From Rhodoferax sp. (GTDB taxonomy: Bacteria > Pseudomonadota > Gammaproteobacteria > Burkholderiales > Burkholderiaceae_C), in contig NZ_JAMPYG010000006.1 in the NCBI RefSeq assembly GCF_023700745.1, forward strand, positions 89,502 through 153,501: a stretch of 64,000 nucleotides of DNA, read 5' to 3'. The notes under the pieces are model-generated. The model was not told the origin of the DNA. It searched no databases and was given only the letters and a program-made list of their open reading frames with translations. Made by a program: the position numbers and the translations under genes. Below are positions 18,583-27,585 of this stretch, piece by piece (the first letter of the stretch is position 1; every line of letters starts with the position of its first letter).

Positions 18583-20997
18583 TTACTGGTAGATCGCTGT
18601 CTGCAGACGCGATACGGCGTCTTTCAAGCCTTTGACGCCACCAAAATAGCGGTTGGCAATCTCAGGCGGAGACCCGAAGCGATCGAAGGGCTGAATCTTC
18701 ATCAGGTCGGACAGCGTGTTGAACTGGATGATGCCGCGCTCGATGTATTTGTCGAGCAGCAGCGATAGCACCTCGCGAGCAGTTTCGCCGTACTCACTGA
18801 ACAGGTCCTGCGTGGCACGGCGAGCTTTATCTGCGCGCTGGCGGCGGGTGAGTAGTGGTGCGTTCCACGCCAGATGACACAGCAGATCAAAAGGATCGGC
18901 GTCGGGCTGGTCGCTACTGGCGGCCAGCTCTGCGAAGCTGATGCCGCGCTCGGTCAGTTCGCGCAGTACTTCAGTACGGGTGTCCGGGTTGGCCCACGCT
19001 GAAAGAAGCGCGTCGCGAGTGGGGTACATCGATCGCAGGGCGCGGCCGGAGTATTCGGTATAGCGAACGACCTGCAGTTTTTTGCCGTCGGTGTCGAGGT
19101 CATAGACCAGATGGCCGATGACTTCGACTTCGCCGCCATCAATGTAGAACTTGCGCGGTTCGACGGGCGGCTCGCTGACCATGAGGCCTGCGCCGGGGCC
19201 GATCTGTTCTTCTGTGGTCTCGTATTCCAGAGGCAAGTCTTCCGGCGAAGGTTCCGGTTCCGTCTCGGTAGCGCTGATCTGCTCGCCGGATTCGTTGACG
19301 ATCACCTCTTCAATGCGTGCGGGATCGCCATCGAAATCCGGGTCGGCAAAATGGCTGGTGGCAGTGCCGGTGAAGTCGATGATGTTGAAGTATTCCTTTC
19401 CGTAATCGACCTTGAGTCGCGTACCGCGCCCGATAATCTGCTTGAACTCTGAGCGGGAGCCGACGACGCGGGCCAGCACGACGTTTTTGACCATCTCGGC
19501 ATCGACGCCGGTGGTGAGCAACTGCGAGGTGGTGAGGATGACCGGCGTAGGTTTGTCTACATCCTGAAAGTGCGACAGATGCGTCAGCCCAATGGCCCCT
19601 TCATCTGCGGTGACGCGGCAGACGTAGTCGGGGTATTTTTTGACCAAGTCGCTGTTCAGGTTCAGCAGCTCCTGGCGCATTTCTGCGGCGTGCTCCTGAT
19701 CGACACAAAATATCAGCGTCTTGGCAAAACGGTCTGTGCCCTTGAGAAAGTCCGTGAGGTGTTTGGCCATTGCCCGGGTACGCGAGCGCAACGCAACAAC
19801 TCGCTCGAAGTCCTTGGTCTGGTATTCATCGTCAGGCACTTCGCGACCATACCGATCCATCTCGTCTTTGCTGGGCCGCCAGCCAGCGGCATCCACGGTG
19901 GTGATGACGCGGTGAACGCGGTAAGGCGCAAGGAAGCCATCCTCAATACCTTGTCGCAAGCTGTAGGTATAGACCGGGTTGCCGAAATAGTCATAGGAGT
20001 CACGCGACTCTTCTCGCAGTGGCGTTGCCGTCATTCCGAACTGCACCGCTGGTTCGAAGTAATCCAGCACAGCACGCCAACTGCTTTCGTCGCGACTCGA
20101 ACCCCGATGGCATTCGTCGATGATGATCAGGTCGAAAAAATCTGGCCGGTACTGACGAAAAACTTCGTCATTGGCTGTGGTCAGCGCCTGATAGATACCA
20201 AAGTACATGTCGCGGCTCTGGCTGACATCACCACCGACGATCTTGTGACGGGCATCACCAAAGGGCGCAAACATCTTGGCCATCGGATCATCCACCAGGA
20301 GGTTGCGATCAGCCAGAAACAGAATTTTTGGGCGGCGGTATTCACCGGTGCTATTCCAGCGGCTGTGCCAGAGTTTCCAACACAACTGAAAAGCAATACA
20401 GGTCTTTCCGGTGCCGGTGGCGAGCGTTGCCAGAATCCGCTTCTGGCCGAGCAAAATGGCCTCGATCACGCGATGGATGGCTATCTGCTGGTAATAGCGT
20501 GGCACTTTGCCGGAAGCCAGATTGAAAGGCTCCAGGAGATGAGCCGTTGCCGACGCTGGCAATTGTGCCGCCGCCGTCAGCCGGGCAAATAGCTCGGCGG
20601 GCGTTGCGTAGCGCTCTACTTCCTGCTCGGTGCCTGTGGTGTAGTCGATTTCAATGATGCGATGACCGTTGGTGGCATAGGCAAACTTGAGGCCCAGGAT
20701 TTCGGCATAGTCTCGGGCTTGTTGGACACCGCTCTCTGCCGGAAGGCTGATTTCTTTGGCTTCGACCACGGCCAAAGGAAAATCGCGGCGGAAATAGAGC
20801 AGGTAATCTGCCCGTTTTTGCTTGCCGCGCCGAACCTGCCCACCAGTTACGATGATCCGGCCATTGGTGAAGGTGCGCTGCTCGCCAATCGTATGAGGAG
20901 AGGCAGACCATCCCGCTTCAATCAATTGGGGGGTCACAAATTCGCGACAGGTATCTGCTTCGGTAATCACGCCTTCTCGCATCGCCCCCTTTGTCAT
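18583..20997 (-). CDS. hsdR: Type I restriction endonuclease motor subunit HsdR
   Basis: 804 residues, EcoEI-like length. The N-terminal nuclease is RADYLLYFRRDFPLAVVEAKE (D...ExK); the motor has Walker A LATGTGKTCIAF, DECHRGSS (DEAH-type box), GMTATP and the late IIGRGTRL of motif VI. HsdR moves DNA past the bound complex and cuts unmethylated invading DNA. AAGGGG precedes the ATG at a normal distance. It comes first among the hsd genes, nine bases after a small HTH gene. Confidence 0.95.
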   Translation of the reverse strand: MTKGAMREGVITEADTCREFVTPQLIEAGWSASPHTIGEQRTFTNGRIIVTGGQVRRGKQKRADYLLYFRRDFPLAVVEAKEISLPAESGVQQARDYAEILGLKFAYATNGHRIIEIDYTTGTEQEVERYATPAELFARLTAAAQLPASATAHLLEPFNLASGKVPRYYQQIAIHRVIEAILLGQKRILATLATGTGKTCIAFQLCWKLWHSRWNSTGEYRRPKILFLADRNLLVDDPMAKMFAPFGDARHKIVGGDVSQSRDMYFGIYQALTTANDEVFRQYRPDFFDLIIIDECHRGSSRDESSWRAVLDYFEPAVQFGMTATPLREESRDSYDYFGNPVYTYSLRQGIEDGFLAPYRVHRVITTVDAAGWRPSKDEMDRYGREVPDDEYQTKDFERVVALRSRTRAMAKHLTDFLKGTDRFAKTLIFCVDQEHAAEMRQELLNLNSDLVKKYPDYVCRVTADEGAIGLTHLSHFQDVDKPTPVILTTSQLLTTGVDAEMVKNVVLARVVGSRSEFKQIIGRGTRLKVDYGKEYFNIIDFTGTATSHFADPDFDGDPARIEEVIVNESGEQISATETEPEPSPEDLPLEYETTEEQIGPGAGLMVSEPPVEPRKFYIDGGEVEVIGHLVYDLDTDGKKLQVVRYTEYSGRALRSMYPTRDALLSAWANPDTRTEVLRELTERGISFAELAASSDQPDADPFDLLCHLAWNAPLLTRRQRADKARRATQDLFSEYGETAREVLSLLLDKYIERGIIQFNTLSDLMKIQPFDRFGSPPEIANRYFGGVKGLKDAVSRLQTAIYQ

Positions 20998-21006
20998 TAT
21001 TGCCCC

Positions 21007-21330
21007 TTAATCAATCAGAATCGTAAAACTGGTTGCCAGCGTAATCGGTTCGATTTCGCGTATGTTCTTCTTCAACGCCACCAGACCGTAACCCTCCATC
21101 ATCCGCAGCGTGCGCGACAGGTTCGGCACCTGACGACCGGACAGTGCAGCCAGCTCGGTCAACGTCTTGGGCTTGGCATCACGAATGAGGCGTAACAGTG
21201 CCCGGTTGTCCTCCGAAAGCACGGCTGCCATCGTGGCCATCGACGGAAACCAAACAGTGGGAGCGTCCTTGCCCTTGGCTGTGACTTCCGACTCGCCGGG
21301 GCTGCGGATACCGACAACGCAGCGCTTCAT
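21007..21330 (-). CDS. Small winged-HTH regulator at head of restriction operon
   Basis: 107 residues. LSEDNRALLRLIRDAKPKTLTELAALSGRQVPNLSRTLRMMEGYGLVALKK is a MarR/ArsR-like winged helix resembling the HVO_A0114-type DNA-binding family, known from toxin-antitoxin pairs. No partner toxin gene is seen next to it. As first gene of the operon it could control restriction expression. Nothing in the sequence shows the operator. Confidence 0.75.
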   Translation of the reverse strand: MKRCVVGIRSPGESEVTAKGKDAPTVWFPSMATMAAVLSEDNRALLRLIRDAKPKTLTELAALSGRQVPNLSRTLRMMEGYGLVALKKNIREIEPITLATSFTILID

Positions 21331-21365
21331 CTAGTGTGACCTGATAGGGTTGGCATATGGAGTTC

Positions 21366-21395
21366 ATTGTATCAATGTGGCACAACTACAGTCAT
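21366..21395 (-). promoter_or_regulatory. Candidate promoter of the restriction operon
   Basis: On the minus strand ATGACT (-35-like) and TACAAT (-10-like) are separated by 18 bases and end about 36 bases before the ATG at 21330. The -10 is close to consensus and the -35 is weak, as expected for a regulated promoter. Confidence 0.4.
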
Positions 21396-21399
21396 AGTT

Positions 21400-22235
21400 T
21401 TGAGTTCTAAAACATATCGTTTGCGTTTGGATTCCTGATCAATCTAGTTTGTCGTAGTGGTGACGTTCAACTACGTAGCCACTGGTTGTGAAGAGCCAGT
21501 TGTGACCATAAAGTGCTCGCCCGAAACTTGACATTGCGACAATCAATAAATCAAGCTTCCATACAGCAGCCAGTCGTGATCGCGAAGAATGTGCCCATTG
21601 CCGACGATGACTTTCTGGAAATGCCTGCCCGATACCGGCTGTTGAACAGCTCAACTGATGGTCACCGGATTGACGGTGGGGTTCCACAAAGCGGCCTTTC
21701 AATTGACCACGACAGAACCGTATTGCTGACATTGGGGCCGGAAAATCGGAATTCGGTTGTGCAGCGCAAGCGGTCGGTCGCGGCGAAGGCTTGGATTTCA
21801 TTGGGATTTCGTAACCGGTCATTGGCGTCACGGGTCCAATCACATCATTTTTCTGGCCTCACAAATCGTCACCGGTCATTCGTGGACGAGATCAGTTGTG
21901 GCCAGTATCGGTCGGCAGAGCAGTGGGAGCTGACATAGGTCTACTATTACCGCCGATAGTGATTTGACCAAGGGTGTCAGAAGTCAGTGATCACTCCATG
22001 CCGCGTGAGAACTAGCTGCTTGAGCAGGTTGCCGAGATTTTGCCGCTGATCAGTCAAAATCGGCATGGGTAGTCACATTGGTACCGGCGGCAACAGCTAC
22101 TGGGCCAACTGTGGTTGCGCGCTTAGGCGATCACGAAGCCCTGTCGGTTGCGACAAGCCGTGCCCAATTCCCATATATAAGACCCAATGGCGGCCACCCA
22201 GCGTCTATGCCTCCGTGATCAGTGTCAGGGCGCTC
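21400..22235. other. Long gap with degraded sequence, no intact gene
   Basis: Several open frames exist on both strands but none has a recognised product. Near 22012-22066 the plus strand reads LLEQVAEILPLISQNRHG before a stop, which looks like the tail of a transposase. The stretch is probably mobile-element debris separating the restriction operon from the next cargo block. Confidence 0.4.
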
Positions 22236-22574
22236 TCATTTCCCTTCCAGCACTTTCGTCGGAGCTCCTGGGGCATTCGCCTTGACCGACGCGATACCGC
22301 CTTCCATTGCCTTGCTGGAAGAATACATTTCACTCTTGCCAAGGGTCTGTCCGTTGGCGGCCAACAACACGAAATACGGCGAATTATCCTTTGACAACTT
22401 GCGTTGGAAGCGTTCGTCAAATGCAGCGTTTTCCTTGACGGATGCAATGCCGTTTTCAGCGCTCACCTTGGTCGCATACCGCTCGCTTGTCAATATTACC
22501 TCGTGGTTCCCGGCCTTCAGGTTGAACATGAATTGGGCACCTGCCGAGGATTTGAGCTCGAAATAACCTGACAT
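22236..22574 (-). CDS. YegP-family (DUF1508, UPF0339) protein
   Basis: 112 residues with two copies of the DUF1508 unit: FELKSSAGAQFMFNLKAGNHEVILTSERY...GIASVKENA and YFVLLAANGQTLGKSEMYSSSKAMEGGIASVKANA. The small beta fold of this family has no proven function; in other bacteria members are linked to stress. AAGGA precedes the ATG. It lies alone between degraded sequences. Confidence 0.9.
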   Translation of the reverse strand: MSGYFELKSSAGAQFMFNLKAGNHEVILTSERYATKVSAENGIASVKENAAFDERFQRKLSKDNSPYFVLLAANGQTLGKSEMYSSSKAMEGGIASVKANAPGAPTKVLEGK

Positions 22575-22802
22575 GGTGTATTCCTTTTAAGTTGGAGGGC
22601 TCAGTCTCTCACCAAAACGCCGGGAAGTAAACCCCCCTTCTTCATTCGCATTTGCGCTTCCTTCATGTTTAAGCGTGGTTGGCTTTGTCGACCACCAGCC
22701 GGCACCCTCATCAAAGAATTCAGCCTTGCGTACCTAAGCACGGGATCGGTCCAATGCGTAGCTGACTGACGTTCCAGATCAAATTCAGCAACCCACCTGA
22801 TT

Positions 22803-23105
22803 GCCTATGTCGGTCACATCAAACACCAGACGGAACTGTCGCTGGCCTACGTCACGGGATTACAGGTGGGCGAGGTCGTCGCGCTCAAAGTCAGCGACAT
22901 TGACAGCAAACGCATGACGCTGCGCGTGGAGCAAGGCAAAGGCCCCAAGGACCGGTACGCCATGATCTCTCCGGTCCTGCTAGAGCGCCTGCGCGTGTGG
23001 TGGCGCGTTGCACATGCCTAGGAATAGATGCTTCACGGTGGCTGGTTGTTTCCGGGTCTGGATCCACTGCAAAGCTGGAGTAACTATGAGCTGTGCATAA
23101 GGGTC
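22803..23105 (+). pseudogene. Broken tyrosine recombinase (IS91/integron-like integrase fragment)
   Basis: Frame one reads LAYVTGLQVGEVVALKVSDIDSKRMTLRVEQGKGPKDRYAMISPVLLERL up to a TAG at 23019; LQVGEV corresponds to the LRxGE box, with the catalytic Arg replaced by Gln. The match continues in another frame (MLHGGWLFPGLDPLQSW) to about 23100, so there is a frameshift as well. Both the N-terminal part and the His/Tyr end are missing. It is a remnant of an earlier mobile element. Confidence 0.8.
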
Positions 23106-23302
23106 TGAGGTCGGTAATGACTTGGAAAACTGTTTGGCGCAGCCTCCATCGTCCAGACCAGACCCAAAGCCAACCAGTCGCATTGAAATCTGGAGCGGTA
23201 TATGATGCTGTAGCATGTCAATTATGTGACCGACACACGACTGCAACAAAATGTCCATAGACTTCACATTCTTGCATTTGACCCTATGGTGTTTCTGGAA
23301 AA

Positions 23303-23698
23303 ATGAAAAGCAGATCGGCTAAACAGAGCATCGAGAAAGCTGACGCTCAGCCCGCGAACATCGACAATCTGCACGATTGGCGCTGTTTTGAATTGCTCCA
23401 AGCCGGCAGTACAGAACGCACCCATCACATTGTGGGCAGTATTTGCCGGGTTCAAGACGGCCACGATGCAAGACAGGGCTGCGTAACCAGTGCGTTGGTG
23501 TCAGTTGACCCCGATAGTCGTACTGTCTTGACTGAGAACGGCACGGTCTACAGATTAAGACACTGCAGCGACATCACACCCGACGCCTTCTACATTTGGC
23601 GGCGTTGGCAGCGTGCGACACAAGCCACCAATGTTGTCGATGTAACCAGCGACATCAATGCAGTCTTGGCGCCAAGTCCATCATTGCCGGTGGCATAA
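23303..23698 (+). CDS. Hypothetical protein, probably soluble, function unknown
   Basis: 131 residues with even composition: FELLQAGSTERTHHIVGSICRVQDG, then VTSALVSVDPDSRTVLTENGTVYRLRH and PDAFYIWRRW. I recognise no domain with a known role. It looks like a real gene: ordinary start, sensible composition and no long competing frame. No signal peptide or membrane segment. It may be accessory cargo. Confidence 0.6.
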   Translation: MKSRSAKQSIEKADAQPANIDNLHDWRCFELLQAGSTERTHHIVGSICRVQDGHDARQGCVTSALVSVDPDSRTVLTENGTVYRLRHCSDITPDAFYIWRRWQRATQATNVVDVTSDINAVLAPSPSLPVA

Positions 23699-23869
23699 AC
23701 TGCAGCAAGGAAGCTGAACAAGGTCAAGCCCGAGTTCAACGAAGAATCGGCTTGTCTGGACTTTTTTACCAACAGATGGCCAATCTAACCGCATCGTTCA
23801 TACTGCTGACTGGATGCACTGTTTCCCGATGTTCCGCGCTGACACGCCCGATTTGTGCCTGAGCTCATG

Positions 23870-24685
23870 TCAGACCGGGTAGACCTTGACCGGGTGGGTA
23901 GCGACCGGGAAGCCCGCAGCACCTAGGGCATCAGCAATCGTCTTGTTGGTATCGAAATAGACTTGCCAGTAGTGCGCGGTATGACAATAAGGCCGCACCG
24001 CCAGCTTGGGACCAAACTCGTTGAATTCCAGGATCTCGACGTCGACCGGCGGGCTCGTGCTTGTGTTGGCCACCTTCGACACCTCTTGTTTCAACAGAGC
24101 AATCGCCTTGTGAACATCGGCACTGCCTGCGAGTTGCGCCACCAGTTCAACCCGCCGATAAGGATTGGCCGAGTAATTTTTGATATCACTGCCCATGATC
24201 TTGCCATTGCCGACGATGGTCTTGACGTTGTCTGGCGTGGTGAGCGTCGTGCCAAACAGACCCAGCTCTAGCACCGTACCTTCGACGCCGCCAATCATCA
24301 CGTAGTCAGTCACCTGGTACGGGCGCAGCACCAGCAGGAAGATGCCTGCCGCAAAATTGCCAAGCAATCCGCTCCACGCCGCACCAATTGCCACTCCGGC
24401 ACCCGCAACCAGGGCAGCAAATGACGTCGTCTCGACACCGAAGTAGCCCAGAATGGCGACCACCAGGATGATGTTCAGCGCGACCGTGATGAAGCTCACA
24501 AGGTAGCGCTGCACCGTTGGGTCCAGCTGTTGCCGGGTCATGGCGGCACCGACCAGCTTCGTCACCAGGCTGATTAGCCAGCGGCCCACCACAAAGACGG
24601 CAATGGCGCCGATAACCTTGAGGCCAAAGGCCACCAGAATGGGCTGTGCCTGATCCATCCAGGTGCTAATTTTTCCGGTGTCCAT
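23870..24685 (-). CDS. Small-conductance mechanosensitive channel, MscS family
   Basis: 271 residues from the ATG at 24685, which has GGAG six bases ahead; the frame opens earlier at 24721. Three N-terminal membrane segments; the TM3 pore helix SFAALVAGAGVAIGAAWSGLLGNFAAGIFLLVLRPYQVTDYV is the Gly/Ala-packed MscS signature, followed by the beta domain (GGVEGTVLELGLFGTTL) and C-terminal alpha/beta cage. It releases solutes on osmotic downshift. With the second mscL nearby it forms an osmotic-stress group. Confidence 0.95.
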   Translation of the reverse strand: MDTGKISTWMDQAQPILVAFGLKVIGAIAVFVVGRWLISLVTKLVGAAMTRQQLDPTVQRYLVSFITVALNIILVVAILGYFGVETTSFAALVAGAGVAIGAAWSGLLGNFAAGIFLLVLRPYQVTDYVMIGGVEGTVLELGLFGTTLTTPDNVKTIVGNGKIMGSDIKNYSANPYRRVELVAQLAGSADVHKAIALLKQEVSKVANTSTSPPVDVEILEFNEFGPKLAVRPYCHTAHYWQVYFDTNKTIADALGAAGFPVATHPVKVYPV

Positions 24686-24936
24686 GAATTGCTCCATTCC
24701 AAAAAAAGGTGCGCCAATCATCTTTTCAAGCCGCCTGACCCGCCGTCTAATTCGGATACGGCCTTCAAATGCATCCCCTGCGCCGTACCGTGCAGCCTAG
24801 GCAAAACACCGTTCGCTTGTGTTGCTTATTGTCAATTGTTCAAACCATGCAGCAGCTTGACATAGGGAAGAATCAGCCCTGCTGACTGGCTCATCTCCAC
24901 GTCAGATTCTGGAATATTTGGATGTCGATATGTTGA

Positions 24937-25623
24937 TCACAGTGCACCGAAGACTTTCTTCAGCAAGCTGCTGCTTGCCCCCAGCGGGTTTGAACGCAAG
25001 GACTTTTCTTGTTCAGCAATCACTGCGAATAATCCATCCAGACTCTTCTGGGTCACATAACTGTCCAGATCGGCATTCTTCTGGTCGATCAGGCCGACGC
25101 TGGCGGCCTTTCCCGCGATGCTGTTGTACTTATCGCCAAGTTGCACTTTTTGCGTCGCCTTCTTGACGATGGGTCCGAACTTCTGTGTCAAAGCGTCGCT
25201 CGACGTTCGTCTGAAATACTGAGATACGCTGTCGTCACCACCAGTGAGAATGTCTTTTGCGTCTCTGACTGACATTTTCTTGATGGAATCCAACAGAATT
25301 GGCCCAGTTTGGGCGACAGCAGCTTCGGCCGCATGGTTCATCGTTTCGATCAGTTCGTCGGCCTGTTTTCCCATACCAAAAGTACGCAACAATCCTTCAA
25401 CGCGATTGAGCGGATCTGGCAATGGGATTTTGACCTTGCTGTTGTCCAGGAACCCATTTTCCTTGCCAAGTGATGACACGGCGTATTTGGCGCCCGTCGT
25501 CAGTGCTTCCTTGACGCTGGCACTGGCATCACTGCTACTGATGTCGGACAGTCCTGCGGCTTGAATAAATGTCGTGGCCAGCCCGACACTCAGAGCAACA
25601 ATGAATTTCGTGATCTTTTTCAC
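24937..25623 (-). CDS. Exported DUF4197 protein
   Basis: 228 residues with a cleavable signal peptide (MKKITKFIVALSVGLATTFIQAAG). The mature part matches DUF4197: VKEALTTGAKYAVSSLG, NGFLDNSKVKIPLPDPLNRVEGLLR, VRDAKDILTGGDDSVSQYFRR. It is mostly helical and periplasmic. The family has no known function. AGGA lies just upstream of the ATG. Confidence 0.9.
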   Translation of the reverse strand: MKKITKFIVALSVGLATTFIQAAGLSDISSSDASASVKEALTTGAKYAVSSLGKENGFLDNSKVKIPLPDPLNRVEGLLRTFGMGKQADELIETMNHAAEAAVAQTGPILLDSIKKMSVRDAKDILTGGDDSVSQYFRRTSSDALTQKFGPIVKKATQKVQLGDKYNSIAGKAASVGLIDQKNADLDSYVTQKSLDGLFAVIAEQEKSLRSNPLGASSSLLKKVFGAL

Positions 25624-25736
25624 AGGAGAGTCCTTTTAAAAGGTCGCCTTGGGTGGTTAAACCTCGGGTGTCAGGAATTGAATCAAGAATACAGCTAACC
25701 GATATTGGCAAAAATCAAATCTACAGATCGGAGGAA

Positions 25737-26165
25737 TTACTTTGATAGCGCATCGCGAATCTGCCGCAACAGTACGATGTCTTCCGGCGTGGCCGGTGGT
25801 GGTGCAGTTGGCGATTCTTTCTTCATGCGGTTAATCTGTCGGATCATGATGAAGATGATGAATGCCAGGATCACGAAGTTCACAGCCACTGTGATGAAGT
25901 TTCCGTAGGCGAAGACCGGAACGCCAGCCTTGGTCAGTGCCTCATAGGTCATTGGGCCCTTGAATGCCGCTGGCGGGTCAGAAAGCAGAATAAAGTAGTT
26001 GGAGAAATCAAGACCGCCCACGACCCTGCCGACCAAGGGCATGATGAGATCTTTGACGATTGAATCAACAATCTTGCCGAATGCCGCGCCAATGATGACA
26101 CCCACCGCGAGGTCAACCACATTGCCTTTCATGGCAAACTCTTTGAAGTCAGATGCAATGCTCAT
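25737..26165 (-). CDS. mscL: Large-conductance mechanosensitive channel MscL (island copy)
   Basis: 142 residues, about nine in ten identical to the copy at 8169-8606 across both membrane helices and the C-terminal bundle. The main differences are in the loop (VGRVVGG for VGKAVGG) and a shorter Pro/Ala linker ([15 protein letters not shown]). It therefore probably derives from the same lineage and not from a distant donor. It should act as a second tension valve. Confidence 0.96.
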   Translation of the reverse strand: MSIASDFKEFAMKGNVVDLAVGVIIGAAFGKIVDSIVKDLIMPLVGRVVGGLDFSNYFILLSDPPAAFKGPMTYEALTKAGVPVFAYGNFITVAVNFVILAFIIFIMIRQINRMKKESPTAPPPATPEDIVLLRQIRDALSK

Positions 26166-26393
26166 TTGATGCTTTCGTTAAGTGATGCGGACAATGTTTT
26201 TCGGTGACAGCACTTCATGAATCCCGATGCTTACAGAGTTGTTGTTTTTATCGATTATTCGGCGGACATTGTGGATCAATCAGCCATATAAAACAATGCG
26301 ACGTAATGGTTACGCTTCGTTAGATTGTCAAAAAGCAACATGGCCGTAATTCAGTAAACTTGCAGCCTTCACTTTTTCCGAAAGGACTTCATC

Positions 26394-26810
26394 ATGGGTT
26401 TGTTCGATCAGATTCTTAGCGCAACGGGAGGTCTGTCAGATCAACAGGGCGAAGGCGGTAGCTCACCGTTCGGCGCAATTCTGCAATTGGTCAACAACCC
26501 TCAGACCGGTGGCATTTCTGGAATCCTTCAGTCCTTTGAAGCAGGTGGTATGGGCGAAGTTGTTAAGTCCTGGGTCTCGACGGGCCAAAATCAATCTATT
26601 TCCGCTGAACAAATCCAAAGCGTGCTGGGCAGCGAGCAAATCAAAAATTTTGCCAGCCAATTGGGCATTGACCCCGATCAGGCGTCAGCCCGCCTCGCTG
26701 AATATCTGCCACAAGTGATTGATAAGCTTACACCGAACGGCACACTCCCTGAAGGTGGAGATCTCTTGGCGCAGGGGATGAATCTGCTGAAGGGAAAGTT
26801 CTTTGCCTGA
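26394..26810 (+). CDS. YidB-family (DUF937) protein
   Basis: 138 residues matching YidB: MGLFDQILSATGG, GGISGILQSFEAGGMGEVVKSWVSTGQNQSISAEQIQSVLGSEQIKNFASQLGIDPDQASARLAEYLPQVIDKLTPNG, and the end GMNLLKGKFF. It is a soluble helical protein of unknown role with a glycine-rich linker near residue 20. AAAGGA precedes the start. It stands alone and ends at a strong terminator. Confidence 0.93.
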   Translation: MGLFDQILSATGGLSDQQGEGGSSPFGAILQLVNNPQTGGISGILQSFEAGGMGEVVKSWVSTGQNQSISAEQIQSVLGSEQIKNFASQLGIDPDQASARLAEYLPQVIDKLTPNGTLPEGGDLLAQGMNLLKGKFFA

Positions 26811-26844
26811 ATGGCATGAGTGTGCCCATGTTCGGCACATCAAT

Positions 26845-26872
26845 AAAAAAGGGCGCTATTGCGCCCTTTTTT
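26845..26872. terminator. Bidirectional terminator between yidB and the next gene
   Basis: AAAAAAGGGCGC - TATT - GCGCCCTTTTTT: a perfect 6-bp GC stem with A and T flanks, so it can stop transcripts from yidB (plus) and from the minus-strand gene ending at 26887. Confidence 0.92.
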
Positions 26873-26886
26873 GAAAGTAGGTCGAG

Positions 26887-27270
26887 TTATTTCGTGCAAG
26901 CCTTGCCGTGGTCAGCGTGGCTGCCCTTGGCCTTTGCCTCGGCTTCCGTCATGTACTCACCGGCCTTTGTCTTACCGTAGAATTTTGAACCTTCGCAGTG
27001 GTAGACCTTAGATCCGGAATTTACCCAGACCTTGCCGGCTCCGCCACCAACTGCAGTTTTTGCAGTCACTGAGGTCTTGGCAGCGGCGCTTGCCGCGGGA
27101 ACTGCAGTCTTTGCAGCCACAGTGGTTGCAGGCTTGGCAAGCGTTGCTGTAGCCGCTGCAGAAGTCGTGACAGGTACGCTGGCTTTTGCAGCGGGGGCTG
27201 TAGTTTGTGCGAATGCTGCTGCGCAGCAAAACATACTGACAGCGATAGAGAGAGTACGAACAGATTTCAT
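26887..27270 (-). CDS. Small exported protein with Ala/Lys linker and C-terminal Cys-pair domain
   Basis: 127 residues from the ATG at 27270, chosen because GGGA stands upstream; an ATG four codons earlier lacks one. Signal peptide (SIAVSMFCCAAAFAQ), then an Ala/Thr-rich low-complexity linker of about 60 residues, then a compact end KVWVNSGSKVYHCEGSKFYGKTKAGEYMTEAEAKAKG with two Cys residues. I know this end as a recurring domain of secreted proteins of unknown function. The linker may be a spacer in the periplasm. Confidence 0.75.
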   Translation of the reverse strand: MKSVRTLSIAVSMFCCAAAFAQTTAPAAKASVPVTTSAAATATLAKPATTVAAKTAVPAASAAAKTSVTAKTAVGGGAGKVWVNSGSKVYHCEGSKFYGKTKAGEYMTEAEAKAKGSHADHGKACTK

Positions 27271-27363
27271 TTTGTTTCCCATGTAGGTTGGCGGTGAGTG
27301 TCAAACTGAGTGGGCAGAATACCCACCCTCTTGAGGCGGGCATCACCCGCCTTCAATTGGCGA

Positions 27364-27585
27364 TTACTGCGCAGCAGAGGCCTTCTTGGCGACTTTCTTC
27401 GCAGCATGCTTTTTCACAGCGTGCTTCTTGACTGTTTTCTTGGCAGGCGTGGTCGCCGAAGCAGAGGTGCCGGCAGCTGCAGACGTGGCAGTTGATGCTG
27501 CGGGTGCTACGGGTGCAGCTGCAAATGACAGGCTGGACCCCAAGAGGCCGGCGGCGATGCAAAGAGCGGTAATGCTTGATTTCAT
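27364..27585 (-). CDS. Very small exported Lys/Ala-rich basic protein
   Basis: 73 residues: signal peptide MKSSITALCIAAGLLGSSLSFAAAP, an Ala/Thr/Ser stretch, then KKTVKKHAVKKHAAKKVAKKASAAQ. The basic tail resembles histone H1-like or acid-shock-type peptides, but export argues for a periplasmic role such as binding anionic surfaces. GGAT precedes the start. Function unknown; it follows another exported Ala-rich gene on the same strand. Confidence 0.65.
   Translation of the reverse strand: MKSSITALCIAAGLLGSSLSFAAAPVAPAASTATSAAAGTSASATTPAKKTVKKHAVKKHAAKKVAKKASAAQ

Noticed and set aside
21439..21938. Overlapping open frames on both strands after the restriction operon
   Set aside because: Neither has a recognisable domain and both have poor coding character; treated as debris.
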